Positions 15,746 to 24,499 of a DNA stretch of 64,000 nt are shown here, one piece after another. The stretch lies in assembly GCA_026014815.1 (NCBI GenBank), contig JAOZHP010000031.1:25608-89607 (forward strand), given 5' to 3'. The notes under the pieces are model-generated. The model had not been told where the DNA came from. It searched no databases and was given only the letters and a program-made list of their open reading frames with translations. A program made the translations under genes and the position numbers. Source of the DNA: Candidatus Bathyarchaeota archaeon (lineage in GTDB: Archaea; Thermoproteota; Bathyarchaeia; TCS64). Positions within the stretch are counted from its first letter, which is position 1. Each line of letters opens with the position of its first letter.

Positions 15746-16071
15746 ATTTCAAGTTATTTGGGTTCAATTTATGAGCCTAGAGGCTAACGTCGAGATTACC
15801 CGTTCTTATTTTCCGTGCGATGTACCCGAACCCTAAGAAAACATAAGCGTAGAGTAACGCGTAGAACATGGCATCGACATTTGTCATGGCATTAGACTTA
15901 AAATTCATCTAATAGGGACTATGAAACCGGGGTCTGTATCACTGATCCATGTTTTTTGAAGGATCGTAGCATGTGATGAAGCTGAAACCGTATGCATTTT
16001 ACTAGGCAGCATTTTTTCGAGTGTTATTGAAGAGTAAATAGTGTTTTATCTTCACTCCGCCTACTTTTTCA
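15746..16071. other. intergenic region, 326 bases
   Basis: Apart from the small minus-strand frame at 15777-15887 I see no gene here. The remainder (15890-16070) is AT-rich with no RNA gene or strong repeat that I could recognise. Confidence 0.5.
15777..15887 (-). CDS. possible 36-residue single-helix membrane peptide
   Basis: Read by hand from the ATG at 15887 to TAG at 15777-15779. The product starts MTNVDAMFYALLYAYVFLGF and ends in a basic segment with IARKIRTG, a pattern of one membrane helix followed by positive charges on the inside. It lies in an otherwise empty gap downstream of the Xre gene. It could be a real micropeptide or a remnant of a membrane protein gene. Confidence 0.35.
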   Translation of the reverse strand: MTNVDAMFYALLYAYVFLGFGYIARKIRTGNLDVSL

Positions 16072-16080
16072 GTGATTTCT

Positions 16081-16926
16081 ATGAGTGAGAACGGAAAATT
16101 ATCCAAGTTTTGGCTTCACGAGTTGACGAGGCCCGCCTTCGTTGACTGGATGGAGAACGAAAAACACCCCGTAGCGGTGATAGGCATCGGCAGTATCGAG
16201 CAGCATGGCCCCCACCTGCCCCTAGGTATGGACTCGCTTGCTATCCAGCATTACATCCACGAGGTGGCTAAACGTAGTAACAGTGTAGCTGTGCATCCCT
16301 GTTTCCCCGGGTACAGTCCCCACCACATGGGGTTCCCCGGCACCATAACGTTCAGCTCGGAGACGCTGATGGGCGTCCTCATGGACACCATTGGTAGTCT
16401 AAGCAAGCATGGCATGAAACGTTTCTGTGTAATGAACGGTCACGGCGGTAACGTACAGATAATGAACCTGGCGATGCGGTTAGCCAAGCGCAAATACAAC
16501 GTCATGGTGGCTGCACCTCAGGGACCGACAGACACTGAACTAGCCAAGACGGTGGCTGAACGCCAGAAGAGGCACTGGGACGTCCACAGCGGCCCCACTG
16601 AAACAGGTGGAGCCCTCGCGTTGTTCCCTGAGCTTGTGGAGCTGAGTAACCTCGACGACTGGGAGGTGACCCTGAAGATGGACCCCAAATTGATGGAGTT
16701 CCGTGACCCTGATCGTCCTGACTATGATTTGGTGAGTCAGGTCTACGGTGCGTGCACTCCGCCAAATAATATTGACTTCACCAGCACCGGGGTCTACGGT
16801 AAGAATGACCCGAGGGACGCCGACGTCGAGGAGTCAAAGAAGAGGTTCGAGGAACGAGTTAGCTTCGTAACCGAGTTCATCAAGGTCTGGAAGACGATCC
16901 CAACACCGAAAGCCTTCCAAGACTAA
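16081..16926 (+). CDS. creatininase/creatinine amidohydrolase family protein
   Basis: 281 residues. The metal site of the family is intact: GSIEQHGPHLPLGMDS (Glu, His, Asp), NGHGGN and the later Glu in SGPTETGGALALFPE. The family includes creatininase, mycofactocin-linked MftE and archaeal FAPy deformylase-like enzymes; the true substrate cannot be set from this window. I chose the ATG at 16081; the GTG at 16072 is three codons upstream. It converges on the racemase-like gene. Confidence 0.88.
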   Translation: MSENGKLSKFWLHELTRPAFVDWMENEKHPVAVIGIGSIEQHGPHLPLGMDSLAIQHYIHEVAKRSNSVAVHPCFPGYSPHHMGFPGTITFSSETLMGVLMDTIGSLSKHGMKRFCVMNGHGGNVQIMNLAMRLAKRKYNVMVAAPQGPTDTELAKTVAERQKRHWDVHSGPTETGGALALFPELVELSNLDDWEVTLKMDPKLMEFRDPDRPDYDLVSQVYGACTPPNNIDFTSTGVYGKNDPRDADVEESKKRFEERVSFVTEFIKVWKTIPTPKAFQD

Positions 16927-16943
16927 CCCCACTTTTTTGAAGA

Positions 16944-17675
16944 TTATTTTTGTAGGCTTGGCGGCACAGGGTAGATCCTTTTGCTGTGGGTTATCCCTAG
17001 GTCGATGAGGGTCTCGGCTGTCTTTACGGCTGCCTTCACCGGGTTGATGGCTGGTACACCTATTTCTTGGGTGAGCCTGTCGTCCACCATGAGGAACCCC
17101 ATGCTCATGCACCCATAGGTGACGGCGCCGGCTCCGTGCTCATTGACGGCGCTATGTCCTTCCCTGACCATGGCTTCGTAGGCTTTCTCTGGGTTGGTCC
17201 TGAGCTCGGGGACTGTGAGTCCGACGGGGTGAGTGGAGACGTGTTTCTGTAAGCCATCTCGTTCATGAAGGAGGATGGTTTTGGGTTTTCCTTTGCCGGT
17301 GGTTATGACGCTGAATCTGGGGGCGAGGAGGCTGCAGAGGTGCTTGGCGGTGGAGCCGGGGGGTATCACGGGTACGTTGAGTATCTCTCTGAGGGGGGCT
17401 ATTCCTGGGTCGCCTCCGCATGGGATGATGACTGCCTGGTACCCTGCTTTCTCGGCTGCGATGGCGCACTCCAGATCCTCGACTGTGCTGAGCTGTGCTT
17501 CGTAGCTTGATTGGATGGTGCCTAGATGGCTCTTCTTGGGGTCTTTCTCTAATCCGTAGATGTCTATTTGGGTGTCTTTGGCTGCGATGTCTCTGAGTAT
17601 TTTTTCTCTTCTGGCTAGCTCGCCTGTGAGTTTGCCTGTGGAGGCGGTTGCCATGAGGAACGCTATCTTTCGCAT
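16944..17675 (-). CDS. Asp/Glu/hydantoin racemase family protein
   Basis: 243 residues from the ATG at 17675 (MRKIAFLMATASTG); a longer frame to 17735 adds 20 residues that look unlike the family. The two catalytic-type cysteines are visible, in IIPCGGDPG and in TYGCMSMGF, so a cofactor-independent racemase or related isomerase/decarboxylase is expected. The C-terminal PAINPVKAAVKTAE block is also typical of the group. It sits tail to tail with the creatininase-family gene; both could act on hydantoin-like or amino-acid-derived compounds, but that is inference. Confidence 0.82.
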   Translation of the reverse strand: MRKIAFLMATASTGKLTGELARREKILRDIAAKDTQIDIYGLEKDPKKSHLGTIQSSYEAQLSTVEDLECAIAAEKAGYQAVIIPCGGDPGIAPLREILNVPVIPPGSTAKHLCSLLAPRFSVITTGKGKPKTILLHERDGLQKHVSTHPVGLTVPELRTNPEKAYEAMVREGHSAVNEHGAGAVTYGCMSMGFLMVDDRLTQEIGVPAINPVKAAVKTAETLIDLGITHSKRIYPVPPSLQK

Positions 17676-17767
17676 GGGTGGATTATGGTTTAGGTGTTTT
17701 TTGAGAATATCGGGTGAAGTGTTTGACGCATCCACATAATGGTAATATCTCTTTACATTTAGTATAG

Positions 17768-17775
17768 TTTATATT
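17768..17775 (+). promoter_or_regulatory. TATA-like box (TTTATATT) for the second membrane protein/Xre pair
   Basis: It lies 33 bases before the ATG at 17808, which supports that ATG over the one at 17781. Confidence 0.45.
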
Positions 17776-17807
17776 ACATTATGTATAGAACGTTTTACAT
17801 GATTGGT

Positions 17808-18194
17808 ATGGATAAAACAAAATACAACCAGTTGAAGAACGGAATAGTCTTCGTAATAGGACTGATGATGGCCTTCGGTGCGATAAGACATAACTATGTG
17901 TTATCTATGGTAACCGTCGTTCCCGGTATTGTAGTGCTCTACACTTTGAGGAAAGGGGTGAGTGAGGTAGTACACGATGAGAGAACCGCGGTGATCCAGC
18001 ACAAGGCCGCCAGCAGGACGCTGGGGTACATGACTGCCCTTATGGGTTTATCGGGGCTGGTGCTCGTCGAGATGAGTTTCCGTGGCTACTCAGAGATACG
18101 TGACGTGGGCTACGCGTTCGCCTACATGGCTAACATCATCTTAGGCGTCTACGCGCTCTTCACGTGGTACTACGGTAAACAGATGGGGGACTAG
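17808..18194 (+). CDS. four-helix membrane protein paired with an Xre regulator (copy 2)
   Basis: 128 residues from the ATG at 17808 (MDKTKYNQLKNG); in-frame ATGs at 17781 and 17799 would sit too close to the TATA-like box. About four membrane helices are seen (GIVFVIGLMMAFGAI, VLSMVTVVPGIVVLYTL, TLGYMTALMGLSGLVLVEM, YAFAYMANIILGVYALFTWYY) with a charged loop VSEVVHDERTAVIQHKAASR between helices 2 and 3, as in DUF2178 proteins. The Xre gene follows after 2 bases. It matches the organisation of the pair at 15109-15745. Confidence 0.75.
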   Translation: MDKTKYNQLKNGIVFVIGLMMAFGAIRHNYVLSMVTVVPGIVVLYTLRKGVSEVVHDERTAVIQHKAASRTLGYMTALMGLSGLVLVEMSFRGYSEIRDVGYAFAYMANIILGVYALFTWYYGKQMGD

Positions 18195-18196
18195 CC

Positions 18197-18394
18197 TTGG
18201 AGAACAACCTACGGGTCCTCAGGGCGATGAAGAACATCACCCAGGATCAACTCGCACAGGAGCTGGGGGTCACTAGGCAGACTATACACGCTGTTGAGAG
18301 TGGTAAATATAACCCGAGTCTAGAGCTGGCCTTCAAGATGGCTGAATACTTCGAAAAGGCGATCGAGGAGATATTTGTCTACAAAAAAGGTTAG
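18197..18394 (+). CDS. small Xre-type HTH regulator (copy 2)
   Basis: 65 residues, one Cro/C1-type domain: NNLRVLRAMKNITQDQLAQE, GVTRQTIHAVESGKYNPSLE and YFEKAIEEIFVY. The start is TTG at 18197, two bases after the stop of the membrane-protein gene, so translation is probably coupled. Its 3' end overlaps the convergent dppA gene by 4 bases. It is closely similar in layout to 15536-15745. Confidence 0.9.
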   Translation: MENNLRVLRAMKNITQDQLAQELGVTRQTIHAVESGKYNPSLELAFKMAEYFEKAIEEIFVYKKG

Positions 18395-19212
18395 GAGAAG
18401 GCTGTGGCGCAGGCTATTGCTGCTAGGAACCCGTGGTACGCCTTGACGTAGTCGTCGTGGGTGATGCGTATGGTCTTGCCGTCTACTCGTTCGGCTGACG
18501 GGATGAAGCTTGCTGCGTCTGCTTTCTTGGCGTCTGTGAATCTGATGTCGAAGATGACTGGGGGTCCGACGATGAGGGGTTTCACTTTCTTTTTGATGGC
18601 TTTGGCGACGCCTTGTTTGATCATTTCGCGGGCTTTGGCTGGGTGGATGCATTTGGCTGCGACTCTGCTGATGGCTTCTTTGACTGCGACGGTCTCGATG
18701 TCGTGGTTTACTTCTTTTGCTTCCTTTGTGACGGCTATGTCGCCTGCTACGAAGACGAGGGGTACCCCATAATAACCGGCGATGCCTGCGTTCATGGCTG
18801 TCTCGCCTACCTCTACGCCGTTGATGTGAAGGCTCTCGATGTTGCCTCCGCTGTAGGTGTGGCTCATCATGCCGTTCTGTGTGCCTTTCTTGGCGTGGTA
18901 ACCGATGAAGACGGCGGCGTCGAAGCTTGAGTCGATGCCAGCCATCTGGGATTGGGGCTTGGGTCTGCCTCTTACTAGGATCGCGTCTTTGTGTTTGATG
19001 TCCTCGGGGAGTATGTTGTTCATGGCTCCGTGGGCGTCGCAGATTGTGATCTCTGCTTTTGGGTTCACTGAGAGGATGCCTTCGATGGCTGCGTTGACGT
19101 CTTCTGCCATGAGTTTGCGGCCCTTAGCGTAGTCTCCTTGCTTGCTGCTTACCATGGAGCCGTCAACGATGCCGCTGATGCCTTCCATGTCTACTGATAT
19201 GAATATCTTCAT
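18391..19212 (-). CDS. dppA: M55 family D-aminopeptidase, DppA-like
   Basis: 273 residues. The N-terminus MKIFISVDMEGISGIV carries the Asp and Glu ligands of the dinuclear zinc site. Further expected residues occur in DAHGAMNN, IGYHAKKGTQNGMMSHTYSG and NGVEVGETAMNAGIAGYYG. The family releases N-terminal D-amino acids or small D-peptides and forms ring-shaped decamers. The length is normal. It sits near other peptidases in this genome segment and would feed peptide catabolism. The ATG at 19212 is unambiguous. Confidence 0.92.
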   Translation of the reverse strand: MKIFISVDMEGISGIVDGSMVSSKQGDYAKGRKLMAEDVNAAIEGILSVNPKAEITICDAHGAMNNILPEDIKHKDAILVRGRPKPQSQMAGIDSSFDAAVFIGYHAKKGTQNGMMSHTYSGGNIESLHINGVEVGETAMNAGIAGYYGVPLVFVAGDIAVTKEAKEVNHDIETVAVKEAISRVAAKCIHPAKAREMIKQGVAKAIKKKVKPLIVGPPVIFDIRFTDAKKADAASFIPSAERVDGKTIRITHDDYVKAYHGFLAAIACATAFS

Positions 19213-19250
19213 TGAATCACGTGTATTGGATGGGTTTAGAGTGATATTAA

Positions 19251-19367
19251 TTATCCATGGTTACCGAAGCTGCCTGCCTGTATCAGTCTGAGTACGTGGT
19301 CTATGAGTTGGCTGTGGTCTGTGATGGGGGTCTCTATGATTATGTCTGGCTTCCTTTTTTCTCTGGT
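19251..19367 (-). other. 39-codon open frame without a standard start
   Basis: Between dppA and the oligopeptidase the minus strand has an open stretch with protein-like content: TREKRKPDIIIETPITDHSQ, then LIDHVLRLIQAGSFGNHG and TAA at 19251-19253. A TAA at 19368-19370 precedes it and no ATG, GTG or TTG is present in frame. It may be the intact 3' part of a decayed small gene. Confidence 0.3.
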
Positions 19368-19419
19368 TTAGCGGCTGTCTAGCGTCCTGTATTTATGTTG
19401 AGATGTATCTGTTGTTGGT

Positions 19420-21468
19420 ATGAGTGGGTCTGCTGCGCCGAGGGCTGATGTTCGTCCTCACGAGATCACTGTTCACGGTCATACCCGTGTTGATAACTAT
19501 TTCTGGTTGAGGAACAAGACGAGTCGGGATGTGTTGGGTTACCTTGAGGCTGAGAACCAGTACACCAAGGAGGTGATGAAGCACACTGAGGAACTTCAGG
19601 AGACGCTGTACCGGGAGATGGTGGCTCGTATTCAGGAGACGGATCAGTCTGCGCCGGTGCGTTACGGTGACTACTTCTATTATTCGCGGACGGTGAAGGG
19701 GCTTCAGTACAGTATCTATTGCAGGAAGCATCTGTCGATGGACGCGGAGGAGCAGGTGATGATTGACCTGAACAGGGTGTACGAGGAGGGTGGCTTGGAG
19801 TATCTGCGGTTGGGTGTGTTCAAGGTGAGCCCTGATCAACGGTTGCTGGCTTATGCGTTGGATACTGATGGGGGTGAGAGCTACACGCTCCGGGTGAAGG
19901 ACTTGTCCACTGGGATGGATCTGGATGACGTGTTGGAGGGTGTGGCGTATAGCCTTGAGTGGGCCAACGACAACTCCACTTTCTTCTATAACACTCACGA
20001 CGAGGCGAAGCGCAGCGACAAGCTGTGGAGGCACCGCCTCGGCTCAGAGCAGTCCGACGACGCGTTGATCTTTCATGAGGAGGACGAGTTGTTCAGTCTG
20101 GGCCTCGGTAAGACCCGTGACCACAGATATCTGCTGCTTGGCCTCGGCAGCATAGAGACCAGCGAAGTGCATGTGCTGGACGCGGATGAACCGCTGAGCG
20201 AGTTCAGGTTGGTGGAGCCCCGTGAGAAGGGACTCAGATACAGCATCGACCATAGGGATGGCTTGTTCTACCTCGTGACGAATCTGGATGATTCGAAGAA
20301 CAACAGGGTGATGACGGTTGACCCCCGTGAGCCGGGGAAGGCTGGGTGGAGGGATATGATTCCGCATCGTTCCGAGGTGAAGGTGGATGGACTGGACCTG
20401 TTCGCTGGGCACATGGTGGTGTATGAGCGGGAGAACGGGTTGAAGACTCTCCGAATCATGGACTTGGAGTCAGACGAGGTGCATTACCTGAAGTTCCCGG
20501 AGCCAGTGTACACGTATGGGGCTGGGAGTAACCCCAACTGGGAGACTAAGACTTTGCGGATCGGTTACGCGTCTTTGACGACTGCTGACAGCGCCGTTGA
20601 TTACGACTTGGAGACACGGGACTGGACTGTGGTGAAAAGGCGTCCAGTGCTTGGTGGCTATGACCCTGAAGATTATGTGAGTGAACGGGTGTTCGCGACT
20701 GCTAAAGACGGTGTGAAGGTGCCTATGAGTTTGGTTTACAGGAGGGGCGTCAAACTGGATGGGTCTGACCCCTGCCTCTTGTATGGGTACGGTAGTTATG
20801 GGATTAGCGTGGACCCGGGGTTCAGCAGTGAACGGCTTAGTCTGCTTGACCGGGGCTTCATCTTCGTGATTGCTCATATTCGCGGCGGCGGCGAGATGGG
20901 CAGGGAGTGGTATGAGGCTGGTAAGTGGCTGCGGAAGCGGAACACCTTCACCGATTTCATTGCTTGTGGTGAGTGGCTTGTGGAGAATGGGTATACTAGC
21001 CGTGACCGGCTTGTGGCTGTGGGCCGTAGCGCTGGTGGTTTGTTGATGGGGGCGGTGACAAACCTGGCTCCAGGTCTTTTCCACGCGGTGGTGGCTGGGG
21101 TGCCTTTCGTGGATGTGGTGTCCACGATGCTTGACACGAGTATCCCGTTGACGGTGGGTGAGTTCGAGGAGTGGGGCAACCCGCAGGAGAAGGAGTACTA
21201 CGAGTACCTGCTGAGTTATAGCCCGTATGATAACGTTGAGGCGAAGGATTACCCTGAGTTACTGGTGACGGCTGGGCTGAATGACCCTCGGGTGGCTTAC
21301 TGGGAGCCTGCGAAGTGGGTGGCGAAGCTCAGGACGTTGAAGACTGACTCGCGTAGGCTGTTGTTGAAGACGTTTATGGGTGCTGGGCACTTCAGTAGCA
21401 GTGGCAGATATGACTGGTTACGGGATACGGCGTTTGAGTACGCGTTCATCCTTGATGTGACCGGTTAA
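19420..21468 (+). CDS. S9A prolyl oligopeptidase / oligopeptidase B-like serine peptidase
   Basis: 682 residues, the normal length for oligopeptidase B. An N-terminal seven-bladed propeller (about residues 70-400) covers a C-terminal alpha/beta-hydrolase domain. The catalytic Ser is Ser537 in GRSAGG (535-540); the Asp is expected in GLNDPRVAYWEP and the His in GAGHFSSSGR. The oxyanion region GYGSYGISVDP and HIRGGGEMGREWYEAG is typical. It cleaves short peptides in the cytoplasm after basic residues or proline; which preference cannot be set here. The coding strand is unusually G/T-rich. The ATG is at 19420. Confidence 0.94.
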   Translation: MSGSAAPRADVRPHEITVHGHTRVDNYFWLRNKTSRDVLGYLEAENQYTKEVMKHTEELQETLYREMVARIQETDQSAPVRYGDYFYYSRTVKGLQYSIYCRKHLSMDAEEQVMIDLNRVYEEGGLEYLRLGVFKVSPDQRLLAYALDTDGGESYTLRVKDLSTGMDLDDVLEGVAYSLEWANDNSTFFYNTHDEAKRSDKLWRHRLGSEQSDDALIFHEEDELFSLGLGKTRDHRYLLLGLGSIETSEVHVLDADEPLSEFRLVEPREKGLRYSIDHRDGLFYLVTNLDDSKNNRVMTVDPREPGKAGWRDMIPHRSEVKVDGLDLFAGHMVVYERENGLKTLRIMDLESDEVHYLKFPEPVYTYGAGSNPNWETKTLRIGYASLTTADSAVDYDLETRDWTVVKRRPVLGGYDPEDYVSERVFATAKDGVKVPMSLVYRRGVKLDGSDPCLLYGYGSYGISVDPGFSSERLSLLDRGFIFVIAHIRGGGEMGREWYEAGKWLRKRNTFTDFIACGEWLVENGYTSRDRLVAVGRSAGGLLMGAVTNLAPGLFHAVVAGVPFVDVVSTMLDTSIPLTVGEFEEWGNPQEKEYYEYLLSYSPYDNVEAKDYPELLVTAGLNDPRVAYWEPAKWVAKLRTLKTDSRRLLLKTFMGAGHFSSSGRYDWLRDTAFEYAFILDVTG

Positions 21469-21473
21469 ATACC
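21463..21473 (+). promoter_or_regulatory. TATA-like box (GGTTAAATACC) for the universal stress gene
   Basis: It overlaps the stop codon of the oligopeptidase gene (21466-21468) and lies 21-31 bases before the ATG at 21494, so the stress-protein gene probably has its own leaderless promoter. Confidence 0.45.
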
Positions 21474-21493
21474 CCGGTTCCCCATTTTCAATT

Positions 21494-21952
21494 ATGTTTA
21501 AGATTCTTGTTGCGTCAGATGGCAGTGACCCCGCGAAGCTTGCGCTGGAGTACGCCGCCGAGATGGCGGTGGATAAACGGGGGGAGCTTGTGGTGCTCTC
21601 TGTGATCCAGCCATTGCCCACGTTCATCACTGATGATAGTAGCCTGGGGTACTATCCGGAGCTGAGTGACGACTTGGAGGGGTATTATCAGACCTCACTG
21701 GATACCGCCGTCAAGTGGGTGAACGAAAAGCACCCCGGGCTGAAGGTGGAGGGCGTGTTGAAGAGAGGCCGCGCAGCCCATGAGATCATAGAGACCAGTA
21801 AGCAGCTTAAAGCTGACATGATCGTGGTAGGTAACAGGGGCACAGGCGGCATACTCAGCTGGATGCTGGGAAGCGTCAGCAGAACCGTCGTAGAATCATG
21901 CACCGTACCAGTACTAGTCGTAAAAGACCAGAAATACTGCAAAGCAAAATAA
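21494..21952 (+). CDS. universal stress protein, UspA family
   Basis: 152 residues of the UspA fold. It starts MFKILVASDGSDPAKLALEY and ends with the ATP-binding pattern GNRGTGGILSWMLGSVS followed by TVPVLVVK. Glycine spacing matches the ATP-binding subgroup. A role in stress or energy sensing is usual for the family, without a known target. The gene is notable because strand composition changes within it: the first two thirds are G/T-rich like the genes to the left, and the last third is A/C-rich like those from 25.4 kb on. Confidence 0.93.
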   Translation: MFKILVASDGSDPAKLALEYAAEMAVDKRGELVVLSVIQPLPTFITDDSSLGYYPELSDDLEGYYQTSLDTAVKWVNEKHPGLKVEGVLKRGRAAHEIIETSKQLKADMIVVGNRGTGGILSWMLGSVSRTVVESCTVPVLVVKDQKYCKAK

Positions 21953-22111
21953 CAAGAGTTTGATCAATGGACTCTTCAAATTTCTTTTGATCAATCTTAC
22001 GAAGGTTTTCTTGAAACTAACAAAACTTTATTTATAAAATCGATGTATATACTATAAACTTGCGAATGTTGTATAAAGGATAAACTAAATAGATAATAAT
22101 GGGTGCGAGAC

Positions 22112-23215
22112 ATGAGTCAAATTCAAGTTATACCAGATTCGTTTTCACAAATATTCAACAGATTCAGTATGAATATGTTTTTTTCAAAACTTTATACTAT
22201 TAGATCGCAAAAACCCTCATTGAAAGCTATTGTATTTCATTCGAAAATTAATCCGAATGATCTTGAGCAAATTCTATCTCGACATTCCGGGTTAGAAGGA
22301 TTTATTTTTAATATTGAAAAACTGGAAGATACTTTATTTCGAATATCATTAAGTAGAGAGATTAAAGGGTCATATAATCATGGAATACTATTATTAGATT
22401 TTAATGAAAGCGATTCTTGGGTAGTGTATACAAATAAAGGATCTTACTATGTAAAACACGTAGTTGAATCCTTTTTTGACAAATTATATCCACTAATATC
22501 AAGGATCTATTTCAATATTAATCAAATGAAAAAATTTGTGAATGTAATTAAAGATGAATATGAAGGTAGGAGCACGTTTACAAGTTTTACTATACACAGA
22601 GTCAAAAAACAATGGAAGTTAAGTGACAGACAGAAAAAGGGTGGTACCTTAATTTTATACGAAGAAAATGCAGATGATGAATTAAAAAAAATATCTAAGG
22701 ATTATTATCTTACAATAAATAGATTAAATTTCAACATAGTAGATTCTAATGATATATTGCTATTAAAATCTAATATATATAGAAATGGCAGATGTTCGTT
22801 GTCGTATGGTGATTTTAATAGGTTTTACTATAACGTTGTCTTAAAAATAATCGAATATGGTAGAGAATGGAGATCATTCTATGCAAAAAGAGAAAGAAGT
22901 GTTTTTGAAAAAGACATTTTTCTAAACCCATTTTCAATATTGTATTCCAATGATTTTAGTATCCATGAGATTAAAAAATTATCAAAACAAATTAGCAACA
23001 AATATTCTTGTGCAATTATTCATAACGGCAATCCATATTTCGTAGCTAACTTGAGTGACTACGAAGAGGGATCATCGTATGGCATTACAGCAATTGGAGA
23101 TATAATAACTATCACTCCAATTACGCGAGGAACAGATGTCGCATCATGGAAACTTACCGAAACGATTCAGCAGATACTAGGCGATGGAATCGTTCGAGAC
23201 GTTAGGATGATATGA
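22112..23215 (+). CDS. unknown protein of AT-rich island, first gene of a pair with a nuclease
   Basis: 367 residues from the ATG at 22112 (MSQIQVIPDSFSQIFNRFSM); the frame opens at 22103. I do not recognise any domain. It is rich in Ile, Asn, Lys, Phe and Tyr, with alternating strands and helices and no Cys clusters, signal peptide or membrane helix. GC is about 30% by eye against about 50% around it, a strong sign of transfer. The nuclease-like gene starts 9 bases after its stop, so the two form one unit. A sensor or DNA-recognition partner of that nuclease is a reasonable guess, not shown. Confidence 0.7.
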   Translation: MSQIQVIPDSFSQIFNRFSMNMFFSKLYTIRSQKPSLKAIVFHSKINPNDLEQILSRHSGLEGFIFNIEKLEDTLFRISLSREIKGSYNHGILLLDFNESDSWVVYTNKGSYYVKHVVESFFDKLYPLISRIYFNINQMKKFVNVIKDEYEGRSTFTSFTIHRVKKQWKLSDRQKKGGTLILYEENADDELKKISKDYYLTINRLNFNIVDSNDILLLKSNIYRNGRCSLSYGDFNRFYYNVVLKIIEYGREWRSFYAKRERSVFEKDIFLNPFSILYSNDFSIHEIKKLSKQISNKYSCAIIHNGNPYFVANLSDYEEGSSYGITAIGDIITITPITRGTDVASWKLTETIQQILGDGIVRDVRMI

Positions 23216-23224
23216 GGGATTCTA

Positions 23225-24268
23225 ATGCAGTATCCGTTGGCTCGGAATGACTGTATTAAAGACCATACAAGATATGCAGATAGTGTCGTCATTTTAGCTG
23301 CTTTGTATAGACTTTATTATTTAAATGTAAAAATTGGTAAATATGTTGGAGTTGAACTTCCCCTCCATACTGATGACGGTGAAAAAGTAGAGCCCGATTT
23401 CATAGCATTATATGATGATGATAAAAAGGGCATTATATATGAGCTCAAATGGTCATTGCCACACAATCCAGAGTATTTAGGCGAAGAGTTAAAAGAGTTA
23501 AAAAAATATTTTCAAGAATTTAATGATTGGAGAAACACTCCAAAAAAAGTTGAAGGACATGATGTAGTATTAATTTGCAATGTTGTAGATATTAATAGAA
23601 TAATAACATTAATACAGGTTTTATGTAATGAACCCGAATTTCAACATCTACGTTCAAATAACTTTTCGATATGGGGTTGGAGTCTCATTAAATCAAAAGA
23701 TCCTAAAGGTAGGGAAGAATTACGTTTGGAAAGGTTTTATGGGAAAACAGGGAATAAAGCTCTTGAAGAGTTACTTGATCAGCCTGCTGGAATACTAGTG
23801 TCTGAAGATGTATTGAGATTTATTAGATGGAATTTCTTTTTCATTAAGCAAAAACCTCCGCCCTCATATATTATCTCAGTAATTATTCAACATATATTAA
23901 ATCCATACCCAAGTGATCCTTGGCAAGATAGTATAACGATTGATCTTGAATCAATTGTGCAAAAATGTGAAGGCTTTTTCTCATCTTGGAAAAAATATGA
24001 TAGGTCTACAAAACAGGTCAAAAGAAATTGGATTCACGAAGCATTGAGATACATGCATGAATTAGATATTGTTAAAAATATTGGAAATGACATATATGAG
24101 ATACCAATCCCACTTTATCGAAAGAGATTGCCATTAATTGAGGCTTTGTGTAAAGATCTATATAATAAAGGAGAAGAAAGAAGAAAATCGATTAAAACAA
24201 CGTCCAGGAAACGAAAGAAAGTTGAACAAGGACCTTTAGATCGATTCTTGGAACGAAAAAGAAAATAA
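23225..24268 (+). CDS. PD-(D/E)XK nuclease-like protein with C-terminal winged helix
   Basis: 347 residues. The N-terminal domain fits the PD-(D/E)XK nuclease core: Glu44 in VGVELPL, Asp58 in KVEPDFIALY, and Glu73-x-Lys75 in IIYELKWS, with the right spacing and predicted strands. A helical/winged-helix stretch follows (about residues 215-320: VSEDVLRFIRWNFFF, RNWIHEALRYMHELDIVKN, YEIPIPLY), and the last 30 residues are strongly basic. The family includes restriction and defence nucleases. It is AT-rich, coupled to the unknown gene upstream, and isolated from any methylase gene. No exact family name can be given. Confidence 0.7.
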   Translation: MQYPLARNDCIKDHTRYADSVVILAALYRLYYLNVKIGKYVGVELPLHTDDGEKVEPDFIALYDDDKKGIIYELKWSLPHNPEYLGEELKELKKYFQEFNDWRNTPKKVEGHDVVLICNVVDINRIITLIQVLCNEPEFQHLRSNNFSIWGWSLIKSKDPKGREELRLERFYGKTGNKALEELLDQPAGILVSEDVLRFIRWNFFFIKQKPPPSYIISVIIQHILNPYPSDPWQDSITIDLESIVQKCEGFFSSWKKYDRSTKQVKRNWIHEALRYMHELDIVKNIGNDIYEIPIPLYRKRLPLIEALCKDLYNKGEERRKSIKTTSRKRKKVEQGPLDRFLERKRK

Positions 24269-24305
24269 ACCTTCTCAATAATTGTCATTTCAATCTCAAA
24301 TTGTA

Positions 24306-24410
24306 TCAACCCCACGACATTATGCCTTTACTGAGGACATCCTTACAGGATATGGCTAAGGCACCGGTGATGTCACAATTGACCATATCTATCATTGCCT
24401 CCGAGTTCAT
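24306..24410 (-). other. 34-codon open frame in the 231-base gap after the nuclease gene
   Basis: ATG at 24410 to TGA at 24306-24308, starting MNSEAMIDMVNCDITGALAI. The surrounding composition is closer to the host than to the AT-rich island, so this may be a scrap of an older host gene. The opposite strand is also open over this stretch, which weakens the case. Confidence 0.2.
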
Positions 24411-24499
24411 TAGATAATAAAATTAGATTAGAACACATCTTCCTCAATTTTACTTTCAAGATCGAAAAACAATTTAATTCGCACAATTAAATAGAAGAC

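Noticed and set aside
24306..24410. Confident small gene after the nuclease
   Set aside because: Both strands are open over the same short stretch and no ribosome site or conserved pattern is visible; kept only as a low-confidence entry.
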